DNA of 64,000 bases from Gamsiella multidivaricata (GCF_025024155.1 NW_026251711.1:496001-560000), one strand, 5' to 3'. Shown: positions 34,004 through 43,990, counted from the first letter of the stretch. Translations and numbers: made by a program. Notes: generated by a model from the letters alone, not told the origin.

Positions 34004-36028
34004 ATGCTTACGGAGCGTCCTCTTATCACCCCTTCCCAGAAACCAAAAGTTCTCATTGTTGGCGCAGGACTCTGTGGACTGACTCTGGGAATTCTGCTGG
34101 AGAAGGCAGGAGTTCCATACGATATCTATGAAAGAATGACCCAAGTCAAACCCCTTGGTAACGCTCTTATTCTTCGCCATGACCGATCAGTTCAGCTTCC
34201 TATTGAGTTACATCTTCAACAAAGATATATTTTTATATTTTGGTGTGCCTTAGGTTCGGCATTATCGCTTGGGCCGAACGTCGCCCCTCTTTTCATCCAG
34301 ATGGGGATTTACGATGAGTTTATAAAGCTTGGGAAAATGTGTTTCAGGATGGACAACTACAATGATAACCGAGAGCTCGAGTTTTCAAAGGACTTTACGC
34401 CCATGGTTCAGATGCAAGTTAATTTTGTCTATCCACCTCCCTCCTGGTTCCAAAGGCCAGCGAAATGTTTGATGAAAGCGTCCGTGATTTTCATAGCTGC
34501 TCGAATGTTTTTTCTAGGGGAGGATTCAATGGATACTTAACTGCGAGGTCCATGGTATACGAATTGCTCTATCGACAGATCCCAACTGAGAAGATACATC
34601 TCGGAAAACGTCTCCTGTCCATGAAGTAGAACGAACATGGCGTGCAGATCCAGTTCTCGGATAACTCGACCGCTGAGGGCGATATTCTCGTGGAAGCCGA
34701 TGGCGCATATAGCGGCGTCCGGTAAAGTCTCTATGCACACCTGAAGGAAGAGGGCAAGCTACCGTCCTGCGATGATGGTGCCCTACCCTTCAGCTGTGTC
34801 TATTTGGTTGGACAAACTAAACCCCTGGACCCTGAGAAGTGCCCGGAACTTGCAGAGCCATTGTCGCGGATGAATTCTATCTCTACTAGAGAGCAGCCAT
34901 ACTCTGTACGTATTAGACTCTTTTGCAGAACGCATGTATCGGATCGATGCTGGCGCTGTTTTTTGAGTCATTTATTAATTCCTCTCTTCTCTTCTTGCTT
35001 CTCTGTTCTGCCGTACGCTCTCATTGTAGTGGGGGACCTTTCCCTGCGAGAACAACATCTACTGCTGGGGCGTGATTCAGTACCTGGGTAAGGAGACGTC
35101 CAAGGAACATGATAGCTTCCGCAACTTGGAGTGGGGTCCTGATGCAGCCCAGGCGATGTGCAAAGACGTTCGCGACTTTGCAATCCTCGGAGGTGTGAAC
35201 GGCGACTTGACCATCGGCGACCTTATTGAGAACTCGCCCTTGATCTCCAAGGTCATGTTGGAAGAGAAGGTCTTTGAGACGTGGTACCATGGAAGGACGG
35301 TACTTATGGGTGATGGTAAGGATAGGAAGGGCTAGGGAAGATACTCACTGAAAACCATGTTAAATCGGTGAACATAACATTCATACTCACTTTTATGAGT
35401 ATTTTTATTCTCTATGATCATAGCTGCTCATAAGGTAGGCTACGCGAGGAAAGAAATTCTATTCTATGCGTGTGCCATTTTTGTGGAGCTCGAATTCAAA
35501 AAAGAGATTGCTCCATCCAGCAGGTGGTGCAGGTGCTGCCACGGCTATGCAGGATGCTGCTGCATTGGCCAACTGGATCGGTGTCTTGTCCTCAACATCC
35601 ATCGAAGACACCGAAGAGGTCTTCGAGGAGTACCGCAATGAGCGATTGCCTGTCGCCAAGGCGGCGTTTGCCTCTGCACAAGCACTGTTAAAACTTCGGA
35701 CAACAATACGACATTCATGAACATGTTATTTTTTATCTGATTCAAGGATGCGAAAGAGCACCCGACACTCATTTGCTCCGCTTTATTTTTATTCCATTAC
35801 TACCACCAGGGTTTGACAGGAAGGATTTCTCGCTTTGTCACTAGAAATATGCCAGACTGGCTGTGGAGGATCGCGTTGAGTCGTATGGTGATGTCTCGTC
35901 CACAGGTGTCGTTCTTGCCGCTAGTCAAGGACTAGGGCACGGTTGTACCTCAGTACCAATCAAGTCTGCACAAGACTCTGACGATCCACGAAGCGAGGGC
36001 TTCTGCTAGTCGCACTGTTTCTATTTGA
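34004..36028 (+). pseudogene. Second FAD monooxygenase copy, inactivated by nonsense codons
   Basis: The exon order matches the intact gene upstream. The copy starts with ATG 34004, has VLIVGAGLCGLTLGILLEKA, then exons beginning GSALSLGPNVAPLF, GGFNGYLTARSMVYELL and WGTFPCENNIYCWG, the GD motif part TVLMGDAAHK, and HPAGGAGAATAMQDAAALAN. Three in-frame stops break it. TAG at 34627-34629 replaces the CAG codon of the intact gene (QNEDE). TAA at 34723-34725 replaces CAA (GVRQS). TAG at 35933-35935 replaces AAG (VEDKGT). The exon two donor also looks damaged, since its phase no longer fits the next exon. The frame otherwise remains largely open, so inactivation is recent. The end is TGA at 36026-36028. 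A truncated product of about 150 residues is the most that could be made. Confidence 0.88.
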
Positions 36029-36275
36029 TTTATGTGTGATCATAATAGAAATCTCTATCTGCTTGGTTTAATGATTCCCATGGCTCAACAGCATGCCACG
36101 AGCTAAAGACTTGGCCCATGCGGTCCAACCTAGAAGTCAATGAGCAGTTTTAGGTCGAACCCATTCTTTATGGGGTTAAAATGGCGCTGTAGATATATCC
36201 CGTAAGCGGATCAGGCTATACAAAATGCCATCACTCCGGCAAGCTGAGATCAGCGTGTTGTTATCACCAACCCTA

Positions 36276-36600
36276 GAAGAATACCAATTCGAGGGCCTCC
36301 CGATCATCCAGGTTGCCTTCGCATCCGCCAAAGCCCTGCGCAATATATCTGCGCAGGAATACGCTTCGTCTGTCCGCTGTTTTTTTTCCCCCCTGGTTTA
36401 ATGTATATCTCGTTAAACCATTCCCTTTATCTATTATCCTCCTAGCCGAATAGTCAGGGACTGAAAGCGAGAATTACGCCTGCATGACTTTGGAGATCAC
36501 GCTCAGAGGCGTGGCCGAACCATATCCGCAGGCCCATGACTCTGCCATTGATCAAGAATGAAAGCATATTGCCACCCACCGAGATACCAGCCCAGTCTGG
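36276..36600 (+). pseudogene. Third, heavily decayed FAD monooxygenase relic
   Basis: Two segments match the C-terminal part of the neighbouring monooxygenases. EEYQFEGLPIIQVAFASAKA (36276 onward) corresponds to EEYRNERLPVAKAAFASAQA of the second copy. RITPA-stop-LWRSRSEAW followed by RRPMTLPLIKNE (about 36468-36560) corresponds to RNMPDWLWRIAL and SRPQVSFLPLVKD. The in-frame TGA stands where the others have Trp (TGG). The FAD-binding parts are gone. This extends the tandem array to three members with increasing decay from left to right. Confidence 0.65.
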
Positions 36601-36781
36601 AAAAGACACTCGCCATTCACAAGGCTAACGCAGCTACTGCCTAAGCAGCAGGGACATACAATCAGCTGCCATTGAGAAATAGGACGAATAAAAAAAATCA
36701 AATCTGTTTGACGACCTAGATTATCCTGACTAGATACCCCCTGAACAAAATGGACGCTTAGGTATGAAGTAAAAGGATAGT

Positions 36782-36788
36782 GACGACA

Positions 36789-36821
<33 letters not shown>

Positions 36822-36861
36822 TCCTGATTCTGGCGCCTTAGACCAACTCGGCCATATCGCC
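36782..36861 (-). tRNA. tRNA-Leu (anticodon CAG)
   Basis: The minus strand folds as a complete tRNA of 80 nt without an intron. The acceptor pairs (with G-U pairs) between GGCGATA and TGTCGTC. The D arm is GGCCGAGTTGGTCTAAGGC. The anticodon stem CCAGA/TCTGG has loop ATCAGGA with anticodon CAG. A long variable arm typical of leucine tRNAs follows, and the T arm is GTGGGTTCAAATCCCAC. It reads CUG codons. It lies 57 bp from the left end of the tRNA-headed retroelement but is not part of it. Confidence 0.93.
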
Positions 36862-36974
36862 TTTTCATGGAAGTGCTGAAGCCTATGAATCTATATATGT
36901 CGTATACAGTCATGTATCCCTAATTGCACATACCCTTAATTGAATGAATCTATAATTGCACACCCTAGGCCCGA

Positions 36975-37038
36975 TGGCTCAGTTAGCATACTGGTCAGGG
37001 CACCTCCCTTGTAACGCGAAGGGACCAGGTTCGAGCCC
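36975..37038 (+). promoter_or_regulatory. Internal Pol III promoter (A and B boxes) of the retroelement
   Basis: The A box is TGGCTCAGTTAGCATACTGG (36975-36994). The B box is GGTTCGAGCC (37028-37037) and matches the GGTTCGANNCC consensus exactly. The spacing is normal for a tRNA gene. The same boxes occur in both minus-strand copies (around 63030-63115 and 63870-63955). Confidence 0.8.
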
Positions 37039-37099
37039 TGGTTAAAGCACAGTAATATGTGCTACGCATAGAAATTTATTTGGAGCATGAGTCGGGCGT

Positions 37100-37193
37100 A
37101 CTACCCCACTTCAGTTATGTGGGTTTCCTTTCCCCGGCGACCCCCACATTGAGTGGCACTACCCCATGTAATCGTTGTGGGTTTCCTTTCCCC
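37100..37193 (+). repeat. Internal 36-bp direct repeat in the retroelement body
   Basis: Two units, 37100-37135 and 37158-37193, both start actacccca and end tgtgggtttcctttcccc, with a variable middle. Each unit holds a self-complementary acccca/tgtgggt pair and could form a small hairpin. Both units are conserved in the two other copies. Confidence 0.85.
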
Positions 37194-37521
37194 TTCCTTA
37201 ACGCTTGACAAAATGCTCAGAATAAATTTCGCCCTTGCGCTAGCCTCCGGACTTCGAGAGGCGCTGGTTCAGAACTTCCCAGCTATACACCAGGGTGTAC
37301 AAGTTATTCCACTGCACTGGCAGCATGCGTCTTAGCTACCCCTGCCGGGGTTACAGGTATAAGTTCAAAAGTGAGTAGGCCCACTTTATAATAGGCTAAT
37401 CTGAGCTCACATCCAGTGACCTCAGGTGGAGGAAAGACGGGACGAGGAGGAGGAGGAAATGTTACAATAGTAGAGGATTCGGCTCGCAAGCCAGTAGAAC
37501 GGATTCCGTGCTCTCAAGAAA

Positions 37522-37571
37522 CCAAGACCATCTCCCAGATGTACAGGTTACAATTGGAGAGATGGTCTTGG
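37522..37571 (+). repeat. 13-bp perfect inverted repeat in the retroelement body
   Basis: ccaagaccatctc (37522-37534) and gagatggtcttgg (37559-37571) are exact reverse complements separated by 24 nt. They would form a stable hairpin in an RNA copy. The arms are conserved in the other two copies while loop bases differ. Confidence 0.9.
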
Positions 37572-37819
37572 CAGATTTGCAGGTGAGGAGCCTGCCAGCT
37601 AGCCGAGCGGATCGCAGGAGAAAGACCTCGGGACGCTTAGGGAGGTTACAGTGAAAGTTGTTGGAGATGGTGCGACTGCCACACTAGAAGATTTAGGGCC
37701 AGATAGACACAAGTCTCAGAGACTATTCACTAGGAAACCAGCACTGATTGTTCTCTCTCGGAGGCCATGTTGAATAAAAAAAAAAAAAAAAACTTTAATT
37801 GCATATATCTCTAATTGCA

Positions 37820-39257
37820 TTGCATTATGCCTTCTTGCAACAAGGACAAGGTATATCTGTGCATTGGGTACGAGGACATGCTGGACACCGTGGCAACGAG
37901 GCTGCAGACACTGTTGCCAAGGCAGCACATGGGATCGATACAGGACTATGGAGGCTAGACGCAACGCAGCACCATGATTTGAAATGCCACGCACAGTTTG
38001 CAACGCACAGTGCAGACCTGGACTTGAGGAGGATACTGAAGTTGCAGTCCGCGGTACGGCACCATTATCAGTGGACATTGCAGCATCGAACGAGGACCTA
38101 CATCAAGGATTGGCGGTCGGTAGCATGGGCGCCCACGCTACGGATCTTACACGATAACAACCCGCCAAAGCGCTTATATACCAGCCTGGAAGACTGTCGT
38201 TTACGTTCGCACAGGATCAAGAAGCTGCATGGAGATTTGCCGACATTGCAGGCGATGAAGAAACGACATCCAGATACCTACCAAACGGACATATGTCGTA
38301 GGTGTGAGAGGGAACCAGAGACGAACGATCATCTTTGGCGTTGTTCAGCTACCTTGTGCGACCAGCGACAAGAGTGGAGGGACGCGGTGGAGGAAGTGGA
38401 GTTGAATGGATATCGTGCATGGAGACAGGCAGTGCGAAAATGGGAACAGGAGAGAGAGGAGGCCGAACGGAAGGACAAGCCCTTCACTGCGACTTGTCCC
38501 AACTTCTCGGCAACAGGAACGAAGGCTATCTGGGAGTCAATGCAGTGGATTCAGGGGACGGCGGAAAGGCGAGGGACATATCGGGTTGCGGAAGAAGAGG
38601 AGCCGGAGAGTGAGGCAGATTGGGAGGTCAAGGACTTATACCGAGGTTTGGTGCCAACGGGACTCATTGAGACCTGGAAGCAGCTATTTACCACCACTAA
38701 GTGGATTGCGACGATCATGGTGACAAAGTTCGTGAGCAGGATCGAAGAATTTGGCAGGACCAAGATATGGAACAAACGATGCGAGGACACTGTCGCCTGG
38801 GAAAAGTCAGTTGGAATCACCTTCATGAGCAAACGCGCCGGAGGACGCAACGGTGATCGGGGACACCAACGTAGTGTTGGTGATTTCTCTGATTTGAAAG
38901 GGAGACGGTTACTTGCAACGGAGATCCAGGAAGGTAGACGGACCGCGGATTATAGGGTGCTACAGCATTGCTTGGGGCGAGGGAAGTTGGACATAATGGA
39001 GGGGTTATTCGGTTTAAAAACAACTTTATTAACATTGGATCTGGATTAGGAGACGTGTATCGCGCAACAGGTCACGCAGGAGTTAGGTTAGGCTAGCTAT
39101 GCGACATGGGTTATGAATTTGACGCCTCAAGCCAACATAGTTGGTAGGGGATGCGGCTCTGCCGTGCATGGAAGGCATCTATGGCTTCAAGGCCTTTGCG
39201 GACCATGCGTCTTGTGCTCATGGGGATTTATGTTAATAAAAAAAAAAAAAAAAAAAA
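37820..39257 (+). mobile_element. 5'-truncated LINE with RNase H domain and zinc-finger tail
   Basis: An open frame of over 400 codons runs to a TAG at 39047-39049. Its start reads GISVHWVRGHAGHRGNEAAD, the last catalytic block of a non-LTR retrotransposon RNase H (H-x-G-x2-G-N-E-x-A-D). A knuckle CRRCEREPETNDHLWRC follows, of the kind found at the C-terminus of LINE ORF2 proteins, then a Trp- and charge-rich tail. The endonuclease and reverse transcriptase parts are missing, as expected for a 5'-truncated insertion. The 3' UTR ends ttatgttaata plus A20 (39238-39257). The remaining frame has no stops, so the insertion is young. It lies directly after the tRNA-headed element in the same orientation, separated by an AT-rich junction containing taattgcat. 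Confidence 0.85.
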
Positions 39258-39799
39258 TATATATATATCTCTAATTGCATATATCTATAATTGCACACCC
39301 TGGGCGGGCGAAGGCGGGCGAGCCTGTGTGGTATTGTGATATTCTCTAGGAGTTAACTTACTAATTAAACAATCGGACTGAAGTCAACGAGAACAAGAGA
39401 GGGTTTTATTGATGACAGGTACCAACAGGTCTTTTATAGTCCCTGTAGTTACTAGTCACAGAAGACTCGCTAATACGTCGTAGAAATAAAAATGGAGGTG
39501 CGACTCAGACACATAGTGCCCAAGCCCCACACCAGGTTGGAACACCACAGGTACAGTAGTATCACGCGAAGCTTCCAGAGAACAGTGCTGTGGCTCCTAG
39601 TTTCGGATCCAGCTTGGTGCGGTTGTTTTTCGGCACGGGGGGCTGTGTATAAATTATCTTTCGGATCGCGGGCAGCAGGGGATTGGCTCTCTCCTGAGAG
39701 AATGTTCTATTCTGCTCAGGTTCGCACGCCACCGTGGGCTACGAGGAGAACTGTCACTCGGATTTGCCAGAGCCGTTCTCCAGCACTAAGGTTACGGGG
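39258..39799. other. Non-coding flank with AT-rich junction sequence
   Basis: The first 45 bp carry the repeated motif (ctctaattgcat, then tataattgcacaccct at 39286-39301). The remainder has no supported gene. Confidence 0.45.
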
Positions 39800-40440
39800 G
39801 GGACTATTGAGAGAGGAGACTAAATAATTTACTTCAGAAATCACTCGAGGGCCGCAGTAACATCGTAAGGAAGCCGTACATATATCCCGGATCGAAACAT
39901 AAGTTGAATATTTGCCGAATCAAGTCATACAGGAGAGAGCCAGCCCAAAGGATCAAGATATCAAGTTAGCAGGAGCAGGACGACCGAGGCAGGCTTGCGG
40001 GAAAATACGCGGGATTTATATGGCGCCTCCTACCATTGTTCGGGACAAACAGGAACATCCTGACCAGCGAGAAATAGTAACCCCCATAAAATAACCAATA
40101 AACCCTGGCAAAGATTGTCCATTGGAAAAAAAAAAATGCACGCCCTCCTTGAGAGCGGAGAGATAAAAAATTTAACTTCAAGAATCACTTGCAGGTTGCA
40201 TTGAAGGCTCGTTGGAGCCGAACATGTATGCCGGATCGCGACAGATAGTCGAATATGCCGATTCAAGTCAAACAAGAGTACCTACCACAGCAAGAGAATA
40301 GGACGGTCAATGGCCGAGGTAGGCTTGCGGTATTACATGGACAGGTTCACCACCACCCAAAAAGATGGGTCACCCCGGCTAGCGCTGCTGGGACAAGCAG
40401 GAAAAATCCTGACCAGCAAGAACAGCTTTCTCACAAAAGT
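39800..40440 (+). repeat. Diverged tandem direct repeat, about 342-bp unit
   Basis: Two units start at about 39800 and 40144. Matching landmarks recur in the same order: gagaggagac/gagagcggag, aatttacttcagaaatcact/aatttaacttcaagaatcac, ccggatcgaaaca/ccggatcgcgaca, aatcaagtcatacaggag/attcaagtcaaacaagag, aggcaggcttgcgg/gaggtaggcttgcgg, and catcctgaccagcgagaa/aatcctgaccagcaagaa. By eye they are clearly homologous but diverged. No coding frame spans them. They may be remnants of a transposon. Confidence 0.7.
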
Positions 40441-40470
40441 AATCAATCAACCATTTAGAGAGTGCTATTG

Positions 40471-40578
40471 CTTTTGGCAACTGTGGATCGGTTCTACTTT
40501 GATGGAAAAGACGAGTGTAATAGATCTTTGCTAGTTGAGTCTGATAGATTCGTAGGGTCAATCGACTCGAGAGACAAA
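40471..40578 (+). repeat. Dispersed 108-bp repeat, copy 1 (partner at 61591-61698)
   Basis: This segment matches the reverse complement of 61591-61698 with no indels and roughly 80% identity by eye. The translation is also conserved: FYFDGKDECNRSLLVESDRF here and FYFDEKDDCSRVLLVKADRF there, ending GSID-x-RDK. Matching at protein level suggests an old coding segment of a transposable element or gene family. No start or flanking domain is visible. Confidence 0.65.
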
Positions 40579-41251
40579 TCGGCGTATATAAAAATATATA
40601 GGAATAAATATATAAAAAAAAGACTAACCAGCAATGATCTATCTGCTGCAGTCATTTTTTTTGGCTCATCCACCGCTGCACGGGCCAAGCTAGTCTTCGC
40701 TTTTTGCTCATTTCTGTTCACACTCAGGCTAGATACATAGACTCCTTTCACAACGTGAATCAAGTTACAGCAGTCAGCATCACCTTACGCATTCAATGCA
40801 AGCAATATTACTGTCGCGTACCGCGACCTGATCGGTCGACTTTTGGCAAGTGATCAGTCGACTCTTGGCGGATATCAGACCACCCTTGGCAACGCGTGCA
40901 ATCGTTACATAAAGACAAATAAGAGATCTACAGTTCTGTATCTGTTTATTCCCCACCTAATAACTTGAATACAATCCTAAGCTTTCCTTGACTCTGCCTC
41001 TTAAAATGTACCACCCATCCTTGTTCAGCCTTGCTTAGAAAAGATCATTTTAACTCTGAATAAGCATAGGTTTACGACAATCAGACATTCATATAACTTT
41101 TTGCGTCCAGCCTACTTTATTGCTATGGCATCTCCCTGGCAGAGGGCGTCGACAAACCATAATAGTATGGAGGCAATGTGGACATATTCACCCTCTTCTC
41201 AGCAGCCTTCATGAGCTCCAGTAGCCGTGTAAAGGGCTTTTCGAGACTCAA
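40579..41251. other. AT-rich non-coding stretch
   Basis: No gene is seen. Near 40827-40883 a short motif (gatcggtcgacttttggc, gatcagtcgactcttggc) is repeated, with a third weaker unit. Confidence 0.4.
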
Positions 41252-43990
41252 CTATACAAATACTTGATCCTCGAAGGAAATCAGTCCAACAAGATCCTGA
41301 ACGGTTTCTAATCTATTGACCTCAATACCAATGCAGATCGTCCCGAACCGCCGCATTTGATAGATTGATAGATGGTGCACTTTGTCGACACAGTGTGGAA
41401 AAATACAAGCTGGGGATTTTCTAGTTCTTCGTACTCCGCTTGCAAATGACCGAGAGCACGCTTGGACCAAATAGCCAAACGGCAGAGATCTCCTTGGTCC
41501 TTATTGAAGTCCTTTGTGTACGAAACCTCGCCAAAGCTGATGTCGACAGTTTCTTTGCGCTTCACGATAAGGTCCAGATGCTTGGGAGGGACATCGAGTC
41601 CCTTGCGAAGTTGCGCAAATATGGATCCAGTTGTCGGAGTCGTGGCAGTCCTTCATAGATGACAATTTAAAAAAACGATAAGACGGTTAGACCTTTTATA
41701 CAAAACACAAATTTGCATCAAACAACAATACTTCAGCTTCAAATTACTGAGCAAGTCTACAATGATCCGGATTGTTCATGATACACGACAGCATGGGCAG
41801 AATGAAGCAGAACGTTTGGTCCGCCTCTGACACTGGACTGCTCTTGATGCTGTTGAAGCCGGAGCATCCATGCAGAAACAGCTTCTTTAGTGAGGACTTC
41901 TTGGATCCATCAAGAGTCTCCCCCAACGCATCTCATGCTTGGTCAGTGTCATCCATCCTCCTAAGAGCCTTATTGTACGCCTATCCCGCGCCGCAAACAT
42001 ATAAAAAAATGTGTCCGTTGACCCTAGTGAGAAAAATCAATAACAGTAAACGCATGAAAGAAAAAATGAAAAGAATTTGCGAACACTTACATCCTTCCAC
42101 TTCCTGACAGCTGCCAATCCCTCATCGACTATCTCACCCTTAGGCACCAGCACATGCCTCTTCATTGCCGTAAAGACCTTCTTGTATTTCTTGCCAAAAA
42201 ATCATTGCTGCTGGGATGTAGGCTCTTTCCCCAGGAGCAGCAGTCCGGGCAAGGCTTTAAAAGTGTAAAAGGACAGCTGCTTAGCGGCTGTGACGCACAA
42301 ACAAGCGCGTTACAAACAAAAGTATTTAGTGAGGAGTAGCAACATCGAGTACTTACAGGAAATCAGGAATCGCGGCTCGATTATATTTCAATGTGGCGCA
42401 CTCGTTGAAATAATTTGTAAATTCCGTTCCAGTGTCGATATCGCTCAAACATCCTGTGAACACGAAGGGTTCAACATTAAACACCTTATCAACCCCCTTC
42501 GTAGAGGTCTCAGCCAGGGACACGACGTCAACATCATCATTATTATCTGCCTTCTAATTTATGAAAAAAGAAAAACAAAAGAAAAACGAAGAAATATTTT
42601 GACTGTAATTTTGACATAGTAGATGCTAACATTTATCGCATAGGATTCTACCTCTTCAGGATAGGCATAAAACGGCAGCTTGAACAGTTCTTTGCCATGC
42701 TCCCTATTGGACAAAGGACTGTCCATAAAGTCTGATGAAAAAAATAGCAAACAGTTTATAAAGTTCTACACTTGAACCGCGCAATATAACCATCAATGTT
42801 AAAAGCACACCTGTTTTACAAGGCCATTTTGCGCCCACACGAGATGCGGCTTCACTTGTAGGTAGTCCAGACTGAACTTGATCTATAATACGAAATAATA
42901 GATGTGAGCTCCAGGCGCACAATACTGACAAATGGCACTTAAAATGGCAAGATAACGAGATTAGGTCCTTGGGAGATCAAATAGGAGGCGTTAAAAGGCG
43001 ATGATCACGCTTTCCTATTAACTTCTCGATTTCATCTCGATCAAGAATATCGCCGCTCTCAGGGCTATGTGTTGAGCTTGAGGTCTGTTTATGAGAGATG
43101 CTGTTAGTTAGATCGGTTATATACTGAGAAAAAAAAAAAGCACATGAAAATACCAGCCGCTCACCTCATTGCAGTCATTATGATATTCTTCGCCCGCAAT
43201 TACTCCGAGATCCTTTGCATAGCTTGTATCATTGAATTGAACTGTGCTAGATTCCTTGCCCTTGTTTGGGAACAAGTTTGCAATACCTTTATCGACAGTT
43301 GAGGCCGTATCCTGAGTTATTCGAGATCTTGTCCTTAGTCCCCAAGACGCCCAAAGCTCTGAGTTTGATTCCTACAAGCAAACAGGATGTTACACACGAA
43401 GCTAATCTTTTAACGAGCAAGAATATTTGTTAAGTTACCTGTTCAGAACGACGCTTCATAAAGTTCGCAGACATTTTGAACTTCAAGATGAGCTCTTCCT
43501 CTTTTTCATTACGCATAGCCATCCTGAGTTTGATTGACCGCTTTGCTTGGCGCTCTTGATCCTTTCCATCTGGATCCTCTCGCAGGTACTTGACAATGCA
43601 GCTGCAGTACATACTAAGGTACGGCTCGCCATGGTTCTTAATTTTGTGCAGACCCTTGATGCAGTCCATGAAGTCAGTTGCCTGGGGATGTGAGGCGAAA
43701 CATGTCGGGGTCCATCGCTTTGGATCTTCCTCATAAAAGAAATTATGCAGTCCCTCAATAGTGAGATTGATATCCGCTGTAGAAAAGAAAGTGGGGAGCA
43801 TGTTACAGGGAAGATCCGCTGAACAAGGTACGAGACAATAGGGTTAATGAATTAGCAATTAGTTACTATACTGTTTTACATAGATGCATTCGTGAAAGAT
43901 GTGCTAAGAATGAAAAAAAAGTTGTAAGGACTCAACTTCCTAATCCCTGGCTGTGGCTTTCGGAAGAAGATACTATACCTTTGGCACCAG
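41252..43990 (-). pseudogene. Broken multi-exon gene, possibly nuclease-like C-terminus
   Basis: A series of minus-strand exons with GT-AG borders can be followed: 43776-43439 (INLTIEGLHNFFYEEDPKRW), 43371-43165 (ELWASWGLRTRSRITQDT), about 42895-42810 (FSLDYLQVKPHLVWAQNG), DFMDSPLSNREHGKEL, DVDVVSLAETSTKGVDKVF, KALPGLLLLGKEP, SFGEVSYTKDF and DLCRLAIWSKRALGHLQAEY, to TAG at 41252-41254. Breaks include TGA at 42202-42204, TGA after LLTPPI near 43000, a phase clash at the exon ending near 42355, and an 8-bp tandem duplication at 41356-41371 that shifts frame just before RRFGTICIGIEVNRLETV. The GE(V/I)S...DL..LA..SK segment resembles C-terminal domains common in Mucoromycota lineage-specific families, possibly nuclease-fold. 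That is a weak inference. The 5' end is uncertain. Confidence 0.55.

Larger units (their letters stand above)
36919..37792 (+). mobile_element. tRNA-headed, poly(A)-tailed retroelement (SINE-like), copy 1
   Basis: This element is nearly identical to two copies on the opposite strand at the window end. It begins with a 16-bp sequence (tataattgcacaccct, 36951-36966) and a tRNA-like head (36969-37050) with Pol III A and B boxes. A body of about 700 bp without a conserved protein follows, and it ends ccatgttgaata plus A17 (37776-37792). The match to the last copy extends 32 bp left of the 16-mer, to 36919. The tRNA-like head has a perfect T arm, but its acceptor strands do not pair and its anticodon arm is remodelled, so it is a promoter relic rather than a tRNA. 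Short frames of about 60 codons occur identically in all copies but look non-coding. Size is large for a SINE. Confidence 0.75.

Noticed and set aside
36969..37050. Functional tRNA-Thr or tRNA-Val gene
   Set aside because: The acceptor strands do not pair, the anticodon arm is remodelled, and the same sequence is part of a repeated poly(A)-tailed element.
37153..37489. Small protein genes inside the retroelement
   Set aside because: Identical 60-61 codon frames on both strands occur in all three copies, but only because the copies are nearly identical. They lack protein character.
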